Source of the DNA: Pyrenophora tritici-repentis
Lineage: Eukaryota; Ascomycota; Dothideomycetes; Pleosporales; Pleosporaceae
Direction: 5' to 3'
Assembly: GCF_003171515.1 (NCBI RefSeq)
Contig: NC_089391.1
Coordinates: 1,240,001-1,304,000 of the forward strand
Length of the DNA stretch: 64,000 nt
Below the pieces are notes generated by a model. The model saw only the letters and a program-made list of their open reading frames with translations, searched no databases and had not been told where the DNA came from. The translations under genes were made by a program, and so were the position numbers. Position 1 is the stretch's first letter. Each line of letters opens with the position of its first letter. Shown one piece after another: positions 9,525 to 23,300 of the stretch.

Positions 9525-11859
9525 TCACTCATCCCTCTCCGTAACCGTCCACCTCCTCTTGGGCCCATGACGATGCTCATACACATCATCCAGTTTAGGT
9601 GGTCCCCAAAGACCATTCCCTGCCTTGGGTGTCGTCTTTGCGCCCCAAAGACCACCACCGCTGCCGCCACCGGAAGTAGCAGCAGTACCTGAAGAAGCTA
9701 AAGCAGCAGAAGACGCCGCCGTGTTTACTGTACTCTGTTTCCTCGCCTGCGCCGCACTAGCGCTAACTAGCGGGGTAAACCTATCACCCACCTCCCTCTC
9801 CTCCTTGGAGTCCAGTCGCGTAAGTCCATAGTTTGCGTCAGCAGCAGTGTTCTTTTCTGGATGTTGTGCAGACGCAGACGTAGAAGAAGCCAAATTCTGC
9901 TTCCCCACCACAGCACCCCCAAAACTATGCCCCTCAGCCTCGGACACCGGTGTACTAGTCCCCGACCACAACCCCCCAGCAGGCGACGCAGTACCAGTAG
10001 TAGAAGCGCCGTGGCCATGCATATAGCGCGAGTTGGAACCCGAACTCATCGTGCGTCTTGCACTGCTCATTGAGCTACTCCACGTACGATGCGCGTCGCC
10101 TATGCTAAAGGGCGGTACGTCGAGGGTACTATTTGTAGATGACGATCCGGTGAAACGGCGGCGGTACTCTAGCGATGGGCTGGAGGTAACAACCGGGGAA
10201 GCGGAGGAAGGTGTTTTTGCGGACAGCGGCTTTGAAGGATCGACGCCAGGACGGAGATGGTCGATCGAAGCTGAGAGTTTGACGTCGTAGGTGTCTGACA
10301 TGCCTGGGTCTGCGACGGAGCGTCGACGCTCGAGGACTGTGGCTGGGGTTGAGGTTTTTCTCGGTACGTCGCGACGGACTGCCATGGATAGGGAGGCGAG
10401 GCCAATGTCCATGAGGACGGGTTGGTTGGTGATGGCGCCTAGTAGAGCATTACAGCCTGCGCCATGAGTGACCAAGATGAGTACTAGTTCCTCCTCCTCT
10501 TCCACTGCTGGGTCTTCGCCAAAGGCAGGAAAGGGATCTGATTTGGCGTGCGAGATGGGTGGTGTGAGACGTAGTGGTTCCTTGAACATGAAGCCTGGGA
10601 AGCTTTCCTTGGGCGGTGCTGTACCGTATGTCCTATACCAGTCCATCATACCAGCCAAGCCTCTCCTAAAGCGCTTGTGCATGGTGCTCCATTCGTCGCC
10701 GTACTCGCCGCCATCGCCCCAGTTTTGTGGTGGACGCATGCTATCCCATTGGAAGTCGACCTTGACACAGGCATCTTGTGCGTGCGCGACGTAACCACGC
10801 GGTATCGGGTCGGCTGGAGAGACCGAGTACGAGGGGTTCGGAGGTTCGTAAACGCGTTTGGGCACGGTGGTGGGAACCGGTGTTGCTATGGGCGTGGCGA
10901 GGGGTGCGACTGGTTCTTTCGAGCGCGTTCTCTCCAGATCAAGCGGACCAGTGTAGCTGCTCGAGCGTTCGCGAAAGGCGGCAATTTGAGCCAGACTGCC
11001 TCTAGCTGAGGACGCTGTCTTGTTAGCAGTCCCCGTGTTGTTGACAGCTGCTTTGTTTCCCATCCAACCGCCCGGAAAGTGGCCCTTGCTACTGTTCGCA
11101 TTGGGCTGTTCCTGGATGTAGTCGCCTCTCCGTAGCAGGTCTGCTTTGGCGCCAGCTACCATCATGGTCGAATTGGGAGGTGCTGTGATGTCGGCATAGT
11201 ACTCGGGCGACAGCCATTCTCCCAGGAAAGCATCGATACGCAGTAATACCCTCTCAGGGCCCGTGTTTGGCCGTGGCAATATGTCGAGATTGGGGTCGGC
11301 GAGGCGTTCAAAGGTCCGGGGTTGCGATGATGAGGCTTTGGCGCGCGGTGCTTTCGGTTCACCATTCGCCTTGGATGGTGTAGGTATTCCCAGCTGCGGA
11401 GTAGTCGGATTCTGATACTGCGAGATGCCCGCTGCCACGGCTGTGCTGGTCTGTACACATCTCAAGAAGGGGCTTGAATGTATGATAATCTTGCGCTTCT
11501 TCTTCTTGGGCCGATGTAGTCCGTCACTTCCATCCTTTCCGATGCTCAACTTGCTCAAGTCGACATGTGCGGGGTCGCTGTCTGTAGCACTCTTGGCTTC
11601 TTCCGCCTTTTGCTGTTGGATGTCCCTATCGTGCAGCAGTGCGGCTATTCGCTGACCGAGAGCCTTTGCCTGGGACCAGCCGCCATATGTGAGGGGTGGG
11701 TCGTAAGGAGTCGGAGAAGTAAGATGCCATGACTTGTCAGCAGCATCGAGGCGTGCGCCATGTCTGTAAAGGATATTAGGCACAGATTCGGAATGTGGAG
11801 CCGTGAAGGCGTATGAGAGCGTACCTGGCGATGACTACAACTGCAGGGCCCTTCGCCAT
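9525..11859 (-). CDS. Histidine-phosphatase (phosphoglycerate-mutase-like) protein
   Basis: Member of the histidine phosphatase superfamily, of the large fungal type with a long low-complexity tail; substrate unknown. Two exons: 11825-11859 and 9525-11763, intron 11764-11824. The short first exon MAKGPAVVVIA joins in frame to give VIARHGARLDAADKSWH, the RHG catalytic motif with the phosphorylated His. Later blocks of the fold are IIIHSSPFLRCVQTSTAVAAG and, about residue 430, LVLILVTHGAGCNALLGAI, which supplies the second catalytic His. After about residue 460 the protein is Ser/Thr/Gly-rich (ending GGGSGGGLWGAKTTPKAG) and probably disordered. Product 757 aa. Without the first exon the reading frame would lack the start of the catalytic strand, so the two-exon model is preferred. 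Confidence 0.85.
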
Positions 11860-12509
11860 GGCCCGCTAACTAACAGTCTCGCGTCTGGTGGGCTGCTTTC
11901 GGAGAACTTGGGCGATTGTAGCAGCGCGTAGCTATTGTGTAAATCCCGAGGTCAAGCCTCTGACCTCACTCTTCTGCAACTTTTTCAAGCGCAGCCGGCT
12001 AACTGGCGGCAATTTGTCGAGTGATGCCACCGACTCCCAGGACTCCCGTACCAAGGTAAGCTGCGTCCGCCCTGCAGCAAGCTATGACACCATCAACCGA
12101 CTGTCGTGAGCGGCCTGCTATCGTTTCAATGGCTTTGTCTCGCCATAAGCAGATGCATGTTTCGCACATTCATAACGACCGTTGGAAACATTTTCCATGA
12201 CGTGGGGGTACAATGCGATTCATAATCTTTCCGACCTTCGTGCCTTGATCTTCTGCCGACGCTGGGCGAAGTTGACAGGGCATGGTGGGGCTAGAACTCG
12301 AAAGAGCCTTGACAGCACGGCGAGATTCACGTGATGATTAATCCATATATACCGAGCATGTAGCTCAACTAATCTTTGCGCGTCCACGCTCTCACAATTC
12401 CATATGCCCTAGCGCCATGATTGTTGCGCTGGCATAGCTATATACTTGGCTACGTGTTTCGCCACTCGTAAGAGACTAACAGGGCTCATGTATTCTGATG
12501 AGATGCCCA
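11860..12509. other. Intergenic spacer
   Basis: 650 bp between two minus-strand genes: promoter of the phosphatase gene and 3' UTR of the aldolase gene. No other element seen. Confidence 0.5.
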
Positions 12510-13440
12510 CTACTCCAGGTACTCTCCATTCGACTCCCTGTGGATGACATCAAACATCGGCTTTGCACTGAAGAAGCCCGCGAGCGGACTACCTATGGTC
12601 TTGCGCGTATAGACCGCGTCCTCTTCGGTAATCTTAACAGTCTCCCCGCCCCGTCCCGCAGCCGCAGCATCGGCCATCAATTGCGCCTGACAGCACTTCT
12701 CCAAACTGACAAACCAAAACACGGCCTCTTCTATCGTCTTACCAACAGTCAACAGGCCGTGGTTCTGGAGTAGTGCCGCCTTCTTGTCACCCAGACATTT
12801 GGCAATGTTCTTGCCCTCTTCCTCTGCTAGCACGATACCGTTGAACGACTCGTAAAGGACGTGGTCGTCGTGGAAGGCGCACGAGTCTTGAGTTATGGTA
12901 TCCAGTTTGCGACCGAGCGAGCAAAATGTGCGACCGTAGATTGAGTGTGAATGCGCTGCAGCGATTACATCGGGACGAGCTGAGTGGACTGCATGATGGA
13001 TCATGTATGCCGCCGTGTTGAGAAGTCGGCACTCTCCGCCGTCAATGACTTCGCCTTTTGCGTCAACGAGGATGAGATCCGAGGCCTTCATCAAGCTGAA
13101 GGCGACACCAAAGGGATTCACCCAAAACGTCGTTGGGTCTACGGGATCCTGCATCTTGTCAGCGTCTCATACATCTATACGTCGACAAACTAACCCTGAG
13201 GGTAATATGGCCGGCTACACCCTCATCAAAGCCGTACTTGCCGAAGATGCGGAATGCCGCAGCAAGTCGGCCCTTTAGGTATGCACGCTCCTTGTATGGA
13301 TCATCGAACTTGGGTGGCGTCGGAAACTTGAGCATCTCCTGCTTGCCATCCTTTTGGCTTAAGCCCGGTTCATTTGGCGCTACTGTGTTTGGCTTCGTCT
13401 CGTCACCTGCCTGTGGCTCGATTGCTGATGGAGGAGACAT
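12510..13440 (-). CDS. Class II aldolase/adducin-domain protein
   Basis: Cytosolic protein with the zinc-dependent class II aldolase/adducin N-terminal fold (relatives include fuculose- and ribulose-phosphate aldolases/epimerases). The true substrate of this common fungal paralogue is not known. Exons 13195-13440 and 12510-13148; intron 13149-13194 (46 nt, branch GCTGAC). The join gives GHITLRDPVDPTTFWVNPFG, the expected substrate-loop motif. Metal-binding residues are seen in AAHSHSIYGRTF (two His) and QNHGLLTVG (third His). Product 294 aa. I take MSPPSAIEPQ (13440) as the start. An in-frame upstream ATG at 13524 would add 28 hydrophobic/Ser-rich residues, so a longer form cannot be excluded. 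Confidence 0.87.
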
Positions 13441-16400
13441 GATGGAGATGTTGCAGGAGAATGAGGAAAGGTTGATAAGTGAAGTTGATTGTACAAGGAA
13501 AGAGCAGAGGTGTAGAAGTGGCAATTAGCTGCCGGTTTCTGCATGCAGGAACCGTCTTCCTCTGGAACTAACTCGCAAGCCTTGCTCGTTGAAGGATGAA
13601 TCAGCAGTGTTATCGGAAACCTTTCCGATTGCTATCATGCGAGTGTAGGGCGTTTACTATTGATAATGCCGTGGTTGGTCCGGCTACGGCTCTGGATGCG
13701 GGGCACAGACGCGGGGCAGCCTTGCTATCGTTAGCATTGCCATTGACACATCTCGTCCGAACCGTTCAATGTCGTCGCACCGTTGACAGCGTAGAGATGG
13801 TCACTCGTGACATGTCTTGATGCTTTTCGCGCAGTTGCTAGCCAATACTTGCTGCATGTAAGCATGTAGGGTCATCGCCAAGGTTAACCTGCATTATGCA
13901 CTCGCATCGTCTTGGGGTTAGATAGGTATGCTCCATCTTGTGTATCCATATATGCAGTGGTTTCAATGTTTGTTCGAGTTGACGGGCCAAGAATACGATT
14001 CCGTTACGCTAAGGAAACTTGATAGTGGTGGTTGACAGACATCTCACAGACACTGGGTAGGATACCGTAACATATCCAATTCCACAGCATGTGGCCCCCT
14101 CTCAAAACCCGGGCAACACAGAGGTCAACTTCGGCACGAGACGGCGCGTTTCCAGCTTACACATGGTTGCCCAGGACGAAGCCACAATCAAACCCTTACA
14201 GGGATACTTTCTGCTTTTTACCTTACCTCGGCAAGAACAAAAACAGTGAACAGGCTGTTACATCAGCGAGTCAGCCTGACGCTAAAAGCATGGAAAATCC
14301 ATCTCTTCTGATGGCAAATACTTACGCATCGAAGTGTGTAAGATATAGGGGTAAATTTCCATGTAATTGTCATGCTGATGTCACAACCAACAAGAAACAC
14401 AACACTGAAGGCTGGAAACTGTACCGCTAGAGTGTCGAGACCACCCAGCAGTCTGAGTCGCAAAACAGTGTGCGGTTTGGTCCGCTTGCTAAACGTGCTT
14501 CATCGGGTAAAGTCCATTATGACCACGTTCGTGAGGGGCATTTGTTTCCACGAGTCGGTGTTAGCGAGGAAGGTTGGAGTGTACGTGCGCGCAAAAAGGA
14601 CAGAATCGGTACGGCACGAGCGATGGATGTGCCTGAACCAGCGCCGCGCTCTCTCGTGGCGTCCAACCGCTCAGCTGAGAAGCGCATGCTCAGCTGGGAT
14701 TAGGTTCAGTTGAGCCAGTGTTGCGTCCGATGCGATCGACGCCTGGGCAGCGCGAATCGCTCCACACTGATCATGCAGTACAATTTCGAAATGTCATGGG
14801 TAAAGGCCAATCGCATCTGCATCGCCTTATGCTACTGTGCAGTGGGGCCGCATATCGTGATTAGGCGAGCTGTTCCCGTCGATTCATCGATGGCACATGG
14901 CTAGCTGGCGCATATGGTATGGCACCTTGAATGTTTGAAGCTCTGGCAGCTGTACCCGTGAACGGATGTTTGTTCACGTGTTACTCTGCGAAAAAGCAAA
15001 TCAGGCCGCGTAGCCAGGGCTTTTTCAAACGCGAACTGGCACCTTGATGGGTGGTCTTCTATGCATTCTTCGGCGTTGCACACCTGCGCATGCACACAAG
15101 AGGGGTGGCATAGAGACAGGCGGCAGTTTTTGACGCTACGGAGAGTTCTGAGGGTATGGGGCACACGCGTCGTCCATGAATGGTGGCGTTCCAGTACCTA
15201 GGTAGCTTCAGTGTCCGCGTCGCTTAGTAATGGTGACTTCTCCCTGCAGGTTTGAGCCAGTAGTCTAGAGTACCGATCCGTACGTCAAGCTGCATCTCCG
15301 CATCTTGAAGATTGTCCTCAGCGTGTATCGACACGGCTCGTAACTGGCATATGCCTGAGCACTTTGAAAGTGATGTGATGGTGATCAGCCATGCATACCG
15401 GATCAGCGTCATGGTATTGCCGGTATGACCGGGGATGCCAGGTAGAAGAGCTGAACATGGATTTGCCGCTGTGCTGGGGTCCCGAAAGAGGCATACTGCA
15501 TTAATGATGCTACCTGAATAGTCGATGCAGCCAAGTGGGGAAGGGTGGAGGTGTTGATCTGCGACCGGGGCTTCCGAGATATGACGTATCACAGCGACGT
15601 GCGAAAAGGAACATCTCCGAGCGAAGAAGGTGTACAACAACAAATATACTTTTTATCTCATGTAAATTAACCCCTAATCATACCATGCTCTGCTTTTGTC
15701 ACTCGGGACATCCGGTCGGCAGCTTTTCGCCCGGTGTTGCTGTACATACTCGGCTCAACCTTCTCACCCATGCTGTCCCCGAGGCACGATAAGCGAGCGC
15801 TGGCGGGAGCGAGTATCGCTAGGAAAGGCTAAAGGAAGATGGCGCTAGCCAGAGCAAAGATACGTCAATCAGCTCAATTGAGACTGGGACATACCCGTAT
15901 CCGCTTGGATCATAACTGTCGCCCATATGGTCGCTTGAAGCGGCGAACGGCTGTGTAATGTCATCGGGTTTTCCGCTGAATCGGCCAGTATCCATGTGCC
16001 ATCAAACTTTGCTCTAGCGGGCCGTACATCGATGATGCCAGGAGCAGATCAAACCCAGGGCATGCGCTTGGCTCTGAGAAGCAATGCTAATGGGCCGCTT
16101 AATCAAAATGCGGAAGCACCCTTTCTTCTTCCGCCGATCTATAGCATGGCCTGTATCGACAAAGCCGTGAACCATGACCCATGTTACAGGATGGCGGGCG
16201 TCCCCACCCTCAGCTTACCATTTTAGACTTTAGCAAGGCTGCGCGCAATACTGTCCAGACCTCTAATGGACGTGGTCGCCGACCAAAGTCTGAGGAAGTA
16301 ACAAGTCACCCCTCTCGCTTAGATTTGAATGAAGGAATCCCGTATGGGGGGTGTGGGCAACTGTCAGTAGGTCATTGGTGGAAATGATGGGTTTTCCAGT

Positions 16401-17341
16401 AATTCAAATTTTGCTGTTTTCCAGTAAGAACCCGTCACTGTCCATTTACTGCTTTGCCGATAGCAAGCCTCTTGTGGAGAGCGCGCTAAATGCTTAGCAT
16501 CAATTCTTCAAGATGGATGTGATACGCGGCTCTCTGACCCGAACCGTCTTATGGGATACCGTTCTACTGGTATCTCCCTCTCCGACAATTTAGCGTGGAC
16601 TCGGACGGACCGAAACTTCTGGATCGTGGTGCATCGGACACTTTGCAATGCAATGAGATCATAGTTTCAGAACTTCGTTTGTCGCTGCCGTACCTCACGT
16701 GCTCGTTCTAGTAGGCAACCAACTTCCCAAATTGGTACTCACTATAGTCAAATTTGCGAGCTACTCTACGCGGGTTGCAATTTATCGATGAACCACACTG
16801 AAAAGCCATTCTGGCCTCTCTTTCGAGCGTACTAATCGAACCGCTGAGGGATTTTGTGATATCACAACCACGATAGCTCTCCACAAGTTCCCCACTCGCT
16901 TTACCACTAGCTGCAATGTTTCGGTTTGATCAACTATAGAGGCTGTGCAGCGCTCCCACATGCTTTACGCGGCGGAGCTCCTGGACCATGCATGCGCGTT
17001 AATGCAGTCACTCATGCCAAAAGAAACGACTAAGCCTAACAAAAATCGCTTTTAATGTATGATCGTCGACAGGCATGTCGAATCAGACCTGAACTTGAGC
17101 TGCTGAAAGCAGGTCATCCTTGTCCAGCTGAACTAGCACATGCATATACCAAAAACTACTGACACATTGAGCATACTCGGCAGCGTAGATACTACCATGA
17201 TGGCACACTGACGATCAATGCCATCCAGGTATACCAGCCCCGCTCTTACCCTGGAAGCTTGGCTTGAAACGACCATAGCTTGAGGAGACTTTATGATTTA
17301 TAGCCACGACGAGAGCTGTAAAACCTTCATGCCACTTCCAC
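13441..17341. other. Long gene-free region (3.9 kb)
   Basis: No frame on either strand looks protein-coding: the longest, about 140 codons, have no domain-like pattern and no plausible splice partners. Base composition is not obviously AT-shifted as in heavily RIP-mutated repeats. One copy of the palindrome TACCTAGGTA sits at 15195-15204. The right end must contain the promoter of the STAND gene. A non-coding RNA or a strongly decayed element cannot be excluded by eye. Confidence 0.45.
15195..15204. repeat. 10-bp palindrome TACCTAGGTA, copy 1
   Basis: Perfect inverted 10-mer in a gene-free region. The same 10-mer recurs at 55822, 56840 and 56997. Confidence 0.5.
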
Positions 17342-20300
17342 ATGCTAAATCTATTCAGTTAGTCAATCATTGCCTCGTACTGGTAGGAGCTTCTGCTGAT
17401 TCATACCCACAGGAAGACATAAGAAGAAGCGCTCCCTGACAACTGAAGACACTCACAATCAAGATAGACGAACCCCTTCTATCGCATCACTTGAGATAGA
17501 CCAGTCTTCATCCCCTCCCTCTACCAAGTACGCATCTTCGAAGCAGTCTCTTTCAACAACAAAGGCACAACCAGCTCCCCCACAGCTTAGCTACTCTTCG
17601 CCCGAAACTCCTACACAGCACTCGCGGTTAGTTTTCGAAGCTACCAACAAGTCAAATACCTCTCTGCTACAGCCAGAGTCTTTGCCTGTCACATCATCTG
17701 CATCTGCGGATAACACCTCAGAGCCCACTACACCTGTTGCACAACAGCAGGATAGTCCGACTTTACCCTCTCTTCCGCAATTTACCGCTGAATCAGACCC
17801 ATTTGTTACGTCCTTGGCTACGATCCAAACACCGCAAGCCTCGCGTACTAGCAACATGTCTCTCAGACTCCCCTCTTCTCACGGGCAGGCGAATGGCCAG
17901 AATGGTGCCAACGGACTCAACATGACTTTCTCACCGCCGTCATCACCTCAGACCCTTTTCCGCTCCAAAGGCCGTCTCCCGTCTTTTACTTCCTCCCGTG
18001 CGACCAGCGGCAATTTCAGCTCAATGCGATCCCCTACCAAGCGCATGACCGGTACCAACAACTACCAGAATTCGATTGTCCAAGACTCCGCTGCCTCTCT
18101 GAAGAAGAGAAGTTTGGCAGAGCTTGGCGTCGGCGCGTACCAGAACATTAGCGACGTCTCTTATGTTTCGTTCCTTGAATGGATCCGATCCGAGCGTCTG
18201 ACCACCCTTCCCCACAAGGGCAGTCGCTGGGATAAAGTTCTCATCCGTGCACTCTACTTTGCAGAGCAGTTGCACAACTTCGAGCAAGCTATCCAGCCCT
18301 TTGCGCAGGATAGCAGCTATGCAGCCAGCGTTGGCTATGGCCACGCTCAATTACTTCTTGAGGTATGTAAATACTCCAATTGAAATAAAGTAACCCAAAA
18401 TACTAACCCAAAGCAGCTCAGTCACCACAACTCGGCAGCTCTTGACAAGGCATTTTCCGTCTTTTACAAGTTTGCCATGTCGTTCCATTCAGTTTTGCAC
18501 CGCTCGGAACTATTGGCAGCAAGCTCGGAAATTCGCGAGCAAATCTGCCTCTTGTACACTGACCTCATCGCCCTGGTGGTTGATGTTGCGGTCAAATTCT
18601 ACAAGACAGTCAAGGGCATGACGCCTGGCTCCACGAGTCTCGACATCTTTGAACTTTTCGGCGAAACCATTGAGACGTTCCGTACGCGACAGAACACTGT
18701 GATTGAATTGATTTGGCAATCACAGATCGAGAACGAGGAGTTTGAGGATGGTGAAGCTATTGATGTCCAGCATTTGAGCCGATGGTTGGCGTCACAGGAT
18801 CGTGTGATTGCCGCGATCACTCGTGACCATGAGACTTATGTGGACAACCAAGCGGTAAGATATAGTTCCACCATATATTGATTCATACGCTGACGCAGAT
18901 AATACAGGAGTTCACTTGTCTGTGGTTCAACAAGCATATGACCAAGTTCTTCCAGAGCGAAAACCGCGTCTTCCTCGTCACTGGTCAGTCCGGTGCTGGA
19001 AAGACGACACTTGCTGGATCCATCGTCGAGCGCTTGCAGCGTCCCATGAACCGCAAGCAGTATGACACACTCTTTTGCTCGCTATCTCCTGACATTCCAA
19101 CTGCTGCAACATCGTTGTCAGTCGTGAAGTCGCTGTTGTTCCAGTTGCTCAACCTTCGCGTTGGTAACATGGAGACATACTACGCCCTTTTCAGGGCCTA
19201 TCACCAATGCCGAAGCTCGGAGGACCTCAAGAATTACGAAGAGTGCCTCTGGAAGGCATTGGCCGATGCGCTCGAGCACCCTGTTGCTGGAAGCAACGAA
19301 CTGGTCATGGTTGTTGATGGTCTTGATGAGATCGCTGAGTCCCAGAGCGCTTCGATTCAGGCCAGCGGTGCCTTCAGCCCTGCTGATCTGCTCGCGAAGC
19401 TGGTCCAAGTCACCCAACAAGGCAATGGTGTTCGACTGATCACGTTGTCATCGTCTATGAAGATGCCCACTTCAGCCAAGGGCTCTCAACATCAGATTAC
19501 ACGAGAAGATGTTAGAGACGATCTCCACGCAGTGGCGCTACGTTCCTTGATCCACAACCATCACTTCCATGGCCAACGTCCTCTCGACCAGGAACAGCTA
19601 CTCGACCGTATCATTCGAATGGCAAACGGCTCTTTCTTGCATCTCACATTGGCTTGTGATATGCTGAACGCGCAAAAATCCCCAGATGCCTTCAACAAGA
19701 TGCTGGAGAACTTTGAGTCCACCAAAATCTCGGTTCAGGATCTCATTCTCAAGCTGTTCAACATGCTCAACCCAGCAAATGACGCAAAGACTTTGCTCTC
19801 CTGGGTCTTGGCTGCCGAGCGACCCCTCACTCTCGATGAAATTCACACCTTGTTTTCTGTGGATGTCCAGCGTGGCACCATTTCCGACAAGGGTGTGAAC
19901 GCCAACGAGACCTTCAAGACCCTCGAGCCGCTGTTCACATTGCACCAGCGTATCGTTCGGTTCAAGCATCCCGTCATTCACTCGACTCTGCACGACTTTG
20001 CCGTCACTGGCAAGATCCCTGTTCCTCTGCAAGACAGCGAGACCGACATGCTCCTCAGGGTATTGACTTACACCAAGTTCGTCTTGAAGGATACCAAGGC
20101 TGAGCCAACATTCGACACCTCCGAGACGACCACTCCGGACAGGCTATTCAGGAAGCATCAATTCCTCGAGTACGCTGTGCGATACTGGGTGCTGCACCTA
20201 CAGCAGTCTCCTTTGGCACCCAAGTCAACCGGAGAATTCAAGCCCACCGGCGATCTCCAGAAGGTGTTCCCCGAGACTACGATGTTCCCTATTTTGGAGT

Positions 20301-23300
20301 CGTACTGTTGGGGTACTCAGCTTCCCGTCCCCCAGGCGTTGGAGTTGCAGAAGCTTGGACTTACAATCCGCCAAACCATCTTCACACGCAAGCATCCTTC
20401 TGTGCTCCAGACCTACCTGTCGATCGCTACAAGCTACATGCTCGTATCCAACACCACGGAGGCAACTAAGTACCTCTACCTCTGCACCATTGTCGGCAAA
20501 GAGGTATTGTCGCCTATCCATCCCCTCACGTTGGAATGCGCCAATCAATTCCTGAAGATATCAGAGACTCAGACTTCCACCACGCGCACAGACATTATGA
20601 CACACCGCGAGCAGGTGCTTACTGTGCTCATCACTGCGTATGAGACCCAGTATGGTAGCAACTCTGAGGTGGTCATTGAGACCCAGAAACTTCTCGCGCA
20701 ACTCTACACGTCCATCAACGAACACGATCGCGCGAAGGAGATCTGGCATCTCATCCAGGATTCAACCGGTGACAACTGGGGTCATGCCTCATACCGTTCG
20801 AACCACGACATGCGCGATGAGATTCAAATCAAGACTGGCATGGGTAAAGGCGATCGCGAGATTGATAGCTATGATCAGTCGTGGTTCCACGATGGCGCAC
20901 ATGGTGGAGAGGAGAACGTCGATGTTCTTACCATTGCCTCGATCAACACTCAGCTCGATCGCATCCAGGAGCATCTCCACCGCAAGGAGTTCGCCACTGT
21001 AGAGAAGTTGTACGTCGAGCTCTGGATGGAGGTCTCATCCAAGTGCCGCAGTGTGCTTGCTGTGGAGTGGCATGAGAAGAACATTGCCATCGCCACTTCT
21101 TACGCCCAGTTTTTGAAGAACCAGAAGCGAACCAGCGAGTCTACTTCAATCCTCACATCGGTGTGGCAGCAGTATGAGTCCCATCAACTGTCGTTTGCTG
21201 AGACCATTGTCTCTCAACTCACCACTGTTGCAAAGGAGATGCGCAGCATGAAGGCTCATGTCCAAGCACTTGCAATCTTCAAGTTTGCAAGCTCCTATTA
21301 CCAGAGCATCCACCGCGAGGAGTCCCATGCTTCGCTCGAGATTAGCAAGCAACTTTCGCAGACATCTACCGAGCTTGTCCAGGAAAGTCTGAACAGCTCC
21401 AGCTCTGTTACCGAGACCACGACTACAACGTCCGAATCTGTCTTCCAAGATGTGTTCTTTACGACCATTTCGTCCTCGGCCACGGTTGAGTCTAGCACCA
21501 TCGCCCTTGCTAAGAAGCTGACTGCTCAATACATGGCAAAGAAGGACTACACAGCAGCCATCAACGTCATCCATGCTACTCTGCAGCGCACCTGGTCTTC
21601 CTTCCTCGCCAGCTCCATCCACGATGTCACCATGGCTACATCCTTCACGCAAGAGTCAATCGAGCTGGTCGAACAACTTGCACAATGCTACTTGCAAATG
21701 CGCAAGCTGGACCAGGTAGAGGATGTCTACAACCGGTTCTTCCGTGCCGTGCTTGTTACCGAGAAGGTTGATAAGGTTACTTTCGACAAGTCGAAGAACC
21801 TGCTTATCAACTTTTACGACAAGTATGGCTACGCGGACAAGGCTATCAGCATCTTCCAGGAGATTCTTGTGGTATACCGTTCCAGACTCGGCCACACCAA
21901 CGAGCTCACCATCAGCACTCTCTACGAGCTAGCCCAGAGATGCCGCAGCCATCCCCGAAACCATGCATACTGGTTGGACTACTACCTGCAGATTATCACG
22001 GCCCTCAACAAGGACTCTGAGCTCTGCCACAAGGATGCTTTGGACGCCATGAATGTTGTCACTGTCACATACTGGGAAGACCGCCGCTATGCTGAAGCCG
22101 TTACCTTCTACAAGGTACTCTGGACTACCTTTGTTCGCCAAACCAAGCAGCACAAGGTCTTTACGGATGTCAAGTTCATCGAGGAGCTGTACGACCGCTA
22201 CTACCAGTGCCTTGAGGAGACCAAGGCTAGCTGGTCTGACCTCCACAAGGTTACTAAGGAGTACCGTGAGACTGCCACTGCCACCTTTGGCGCCGAGTCG
22301 TCCATTGCAGTAAACGCAACGCTCGCACTGGCAAAGGTTTCGGAGAGCAGCGAGGCACATCTGTCCGAGGCTATCGCACTGTACCAGGCCGTCTCCCAAT
22401 CAGGCAAGCAGGTGACAACCACCACTACCACCACAGAGATCAACCAGGCACTCTCTTCTCTCTACCACAAGCAGATGCATTCTTCGTCTTCTAGCAACAT
22501 GAAGGCCGAGATTGTACAGAGCGCCTTGGCCATGACGCAGTCGAACTTCCAGGACTCATACCAGAAGTATGGCTACTGCCACGAGTCCTCGCTCACTAGT
22601 TTGAGGGAGATGGCAAACTTGTACAAACGCCAGCAAAAGACTGACGTTGCTACCAAGCAAATATCCAAAGCGGCATCGGAGATTGTATCCAAGGAGAACT
22701 CGTCGCAGAAGTTGATCGAATCGGCTGCTTCTATCGCGTCGACCTTTACCGCTATTGAGCAGTCCAGCGCTGCCCATAGTTTGGCACAAGAAATGCACCG
22801 CCAGATTTGCGCCAAGGACACTCGCAACGCATCAAAGTGGTCTTTCGATCTTACAAAGTGCAACCGCACTTCGCTCGCCTTCCTTGCGTCTCTTCAGTAC
22901 AACCTCCGCAAGGACCTGAGCATCAGCTTCTCGGAGATCTACGCCGAGCTCACCATGGAGTACATGTACTGGATGCAGTTCCACGAGACTTTGACCAAGA
23001 AGGAGGCCAGTCTCACCGAAGTGCTTCGTGCTGCTGCTCCTCTCCGTTTCCTCTTGCGCCGCAACGACCAGAAGGAGATGATGAGTGTGGTCGAGGAGCA
23101 CTCGGTCCAAGCGGTTGGCAGCTTTGTCAAGCGTGAGGGTCAAGACCTCAAGGACTTCCACCAGAACTCGCCACGCATCTTCATCATTGGCATTCTGGAT
23201 CGTCTGGGCAACGGCCGCAACAAGGACTTTGTCCGCTCCGTCATCCTCTCCAGCAACGAGAACATCTCTAGGCTCACAAAGGAGAAGAAGTTCCAGGAAG

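Noticed and set aside
13596..16387. Short frames in the 3.9-kb spacer considered as gene fragments
   Set aside because: None shows domain-like order, and no splice partners link them.
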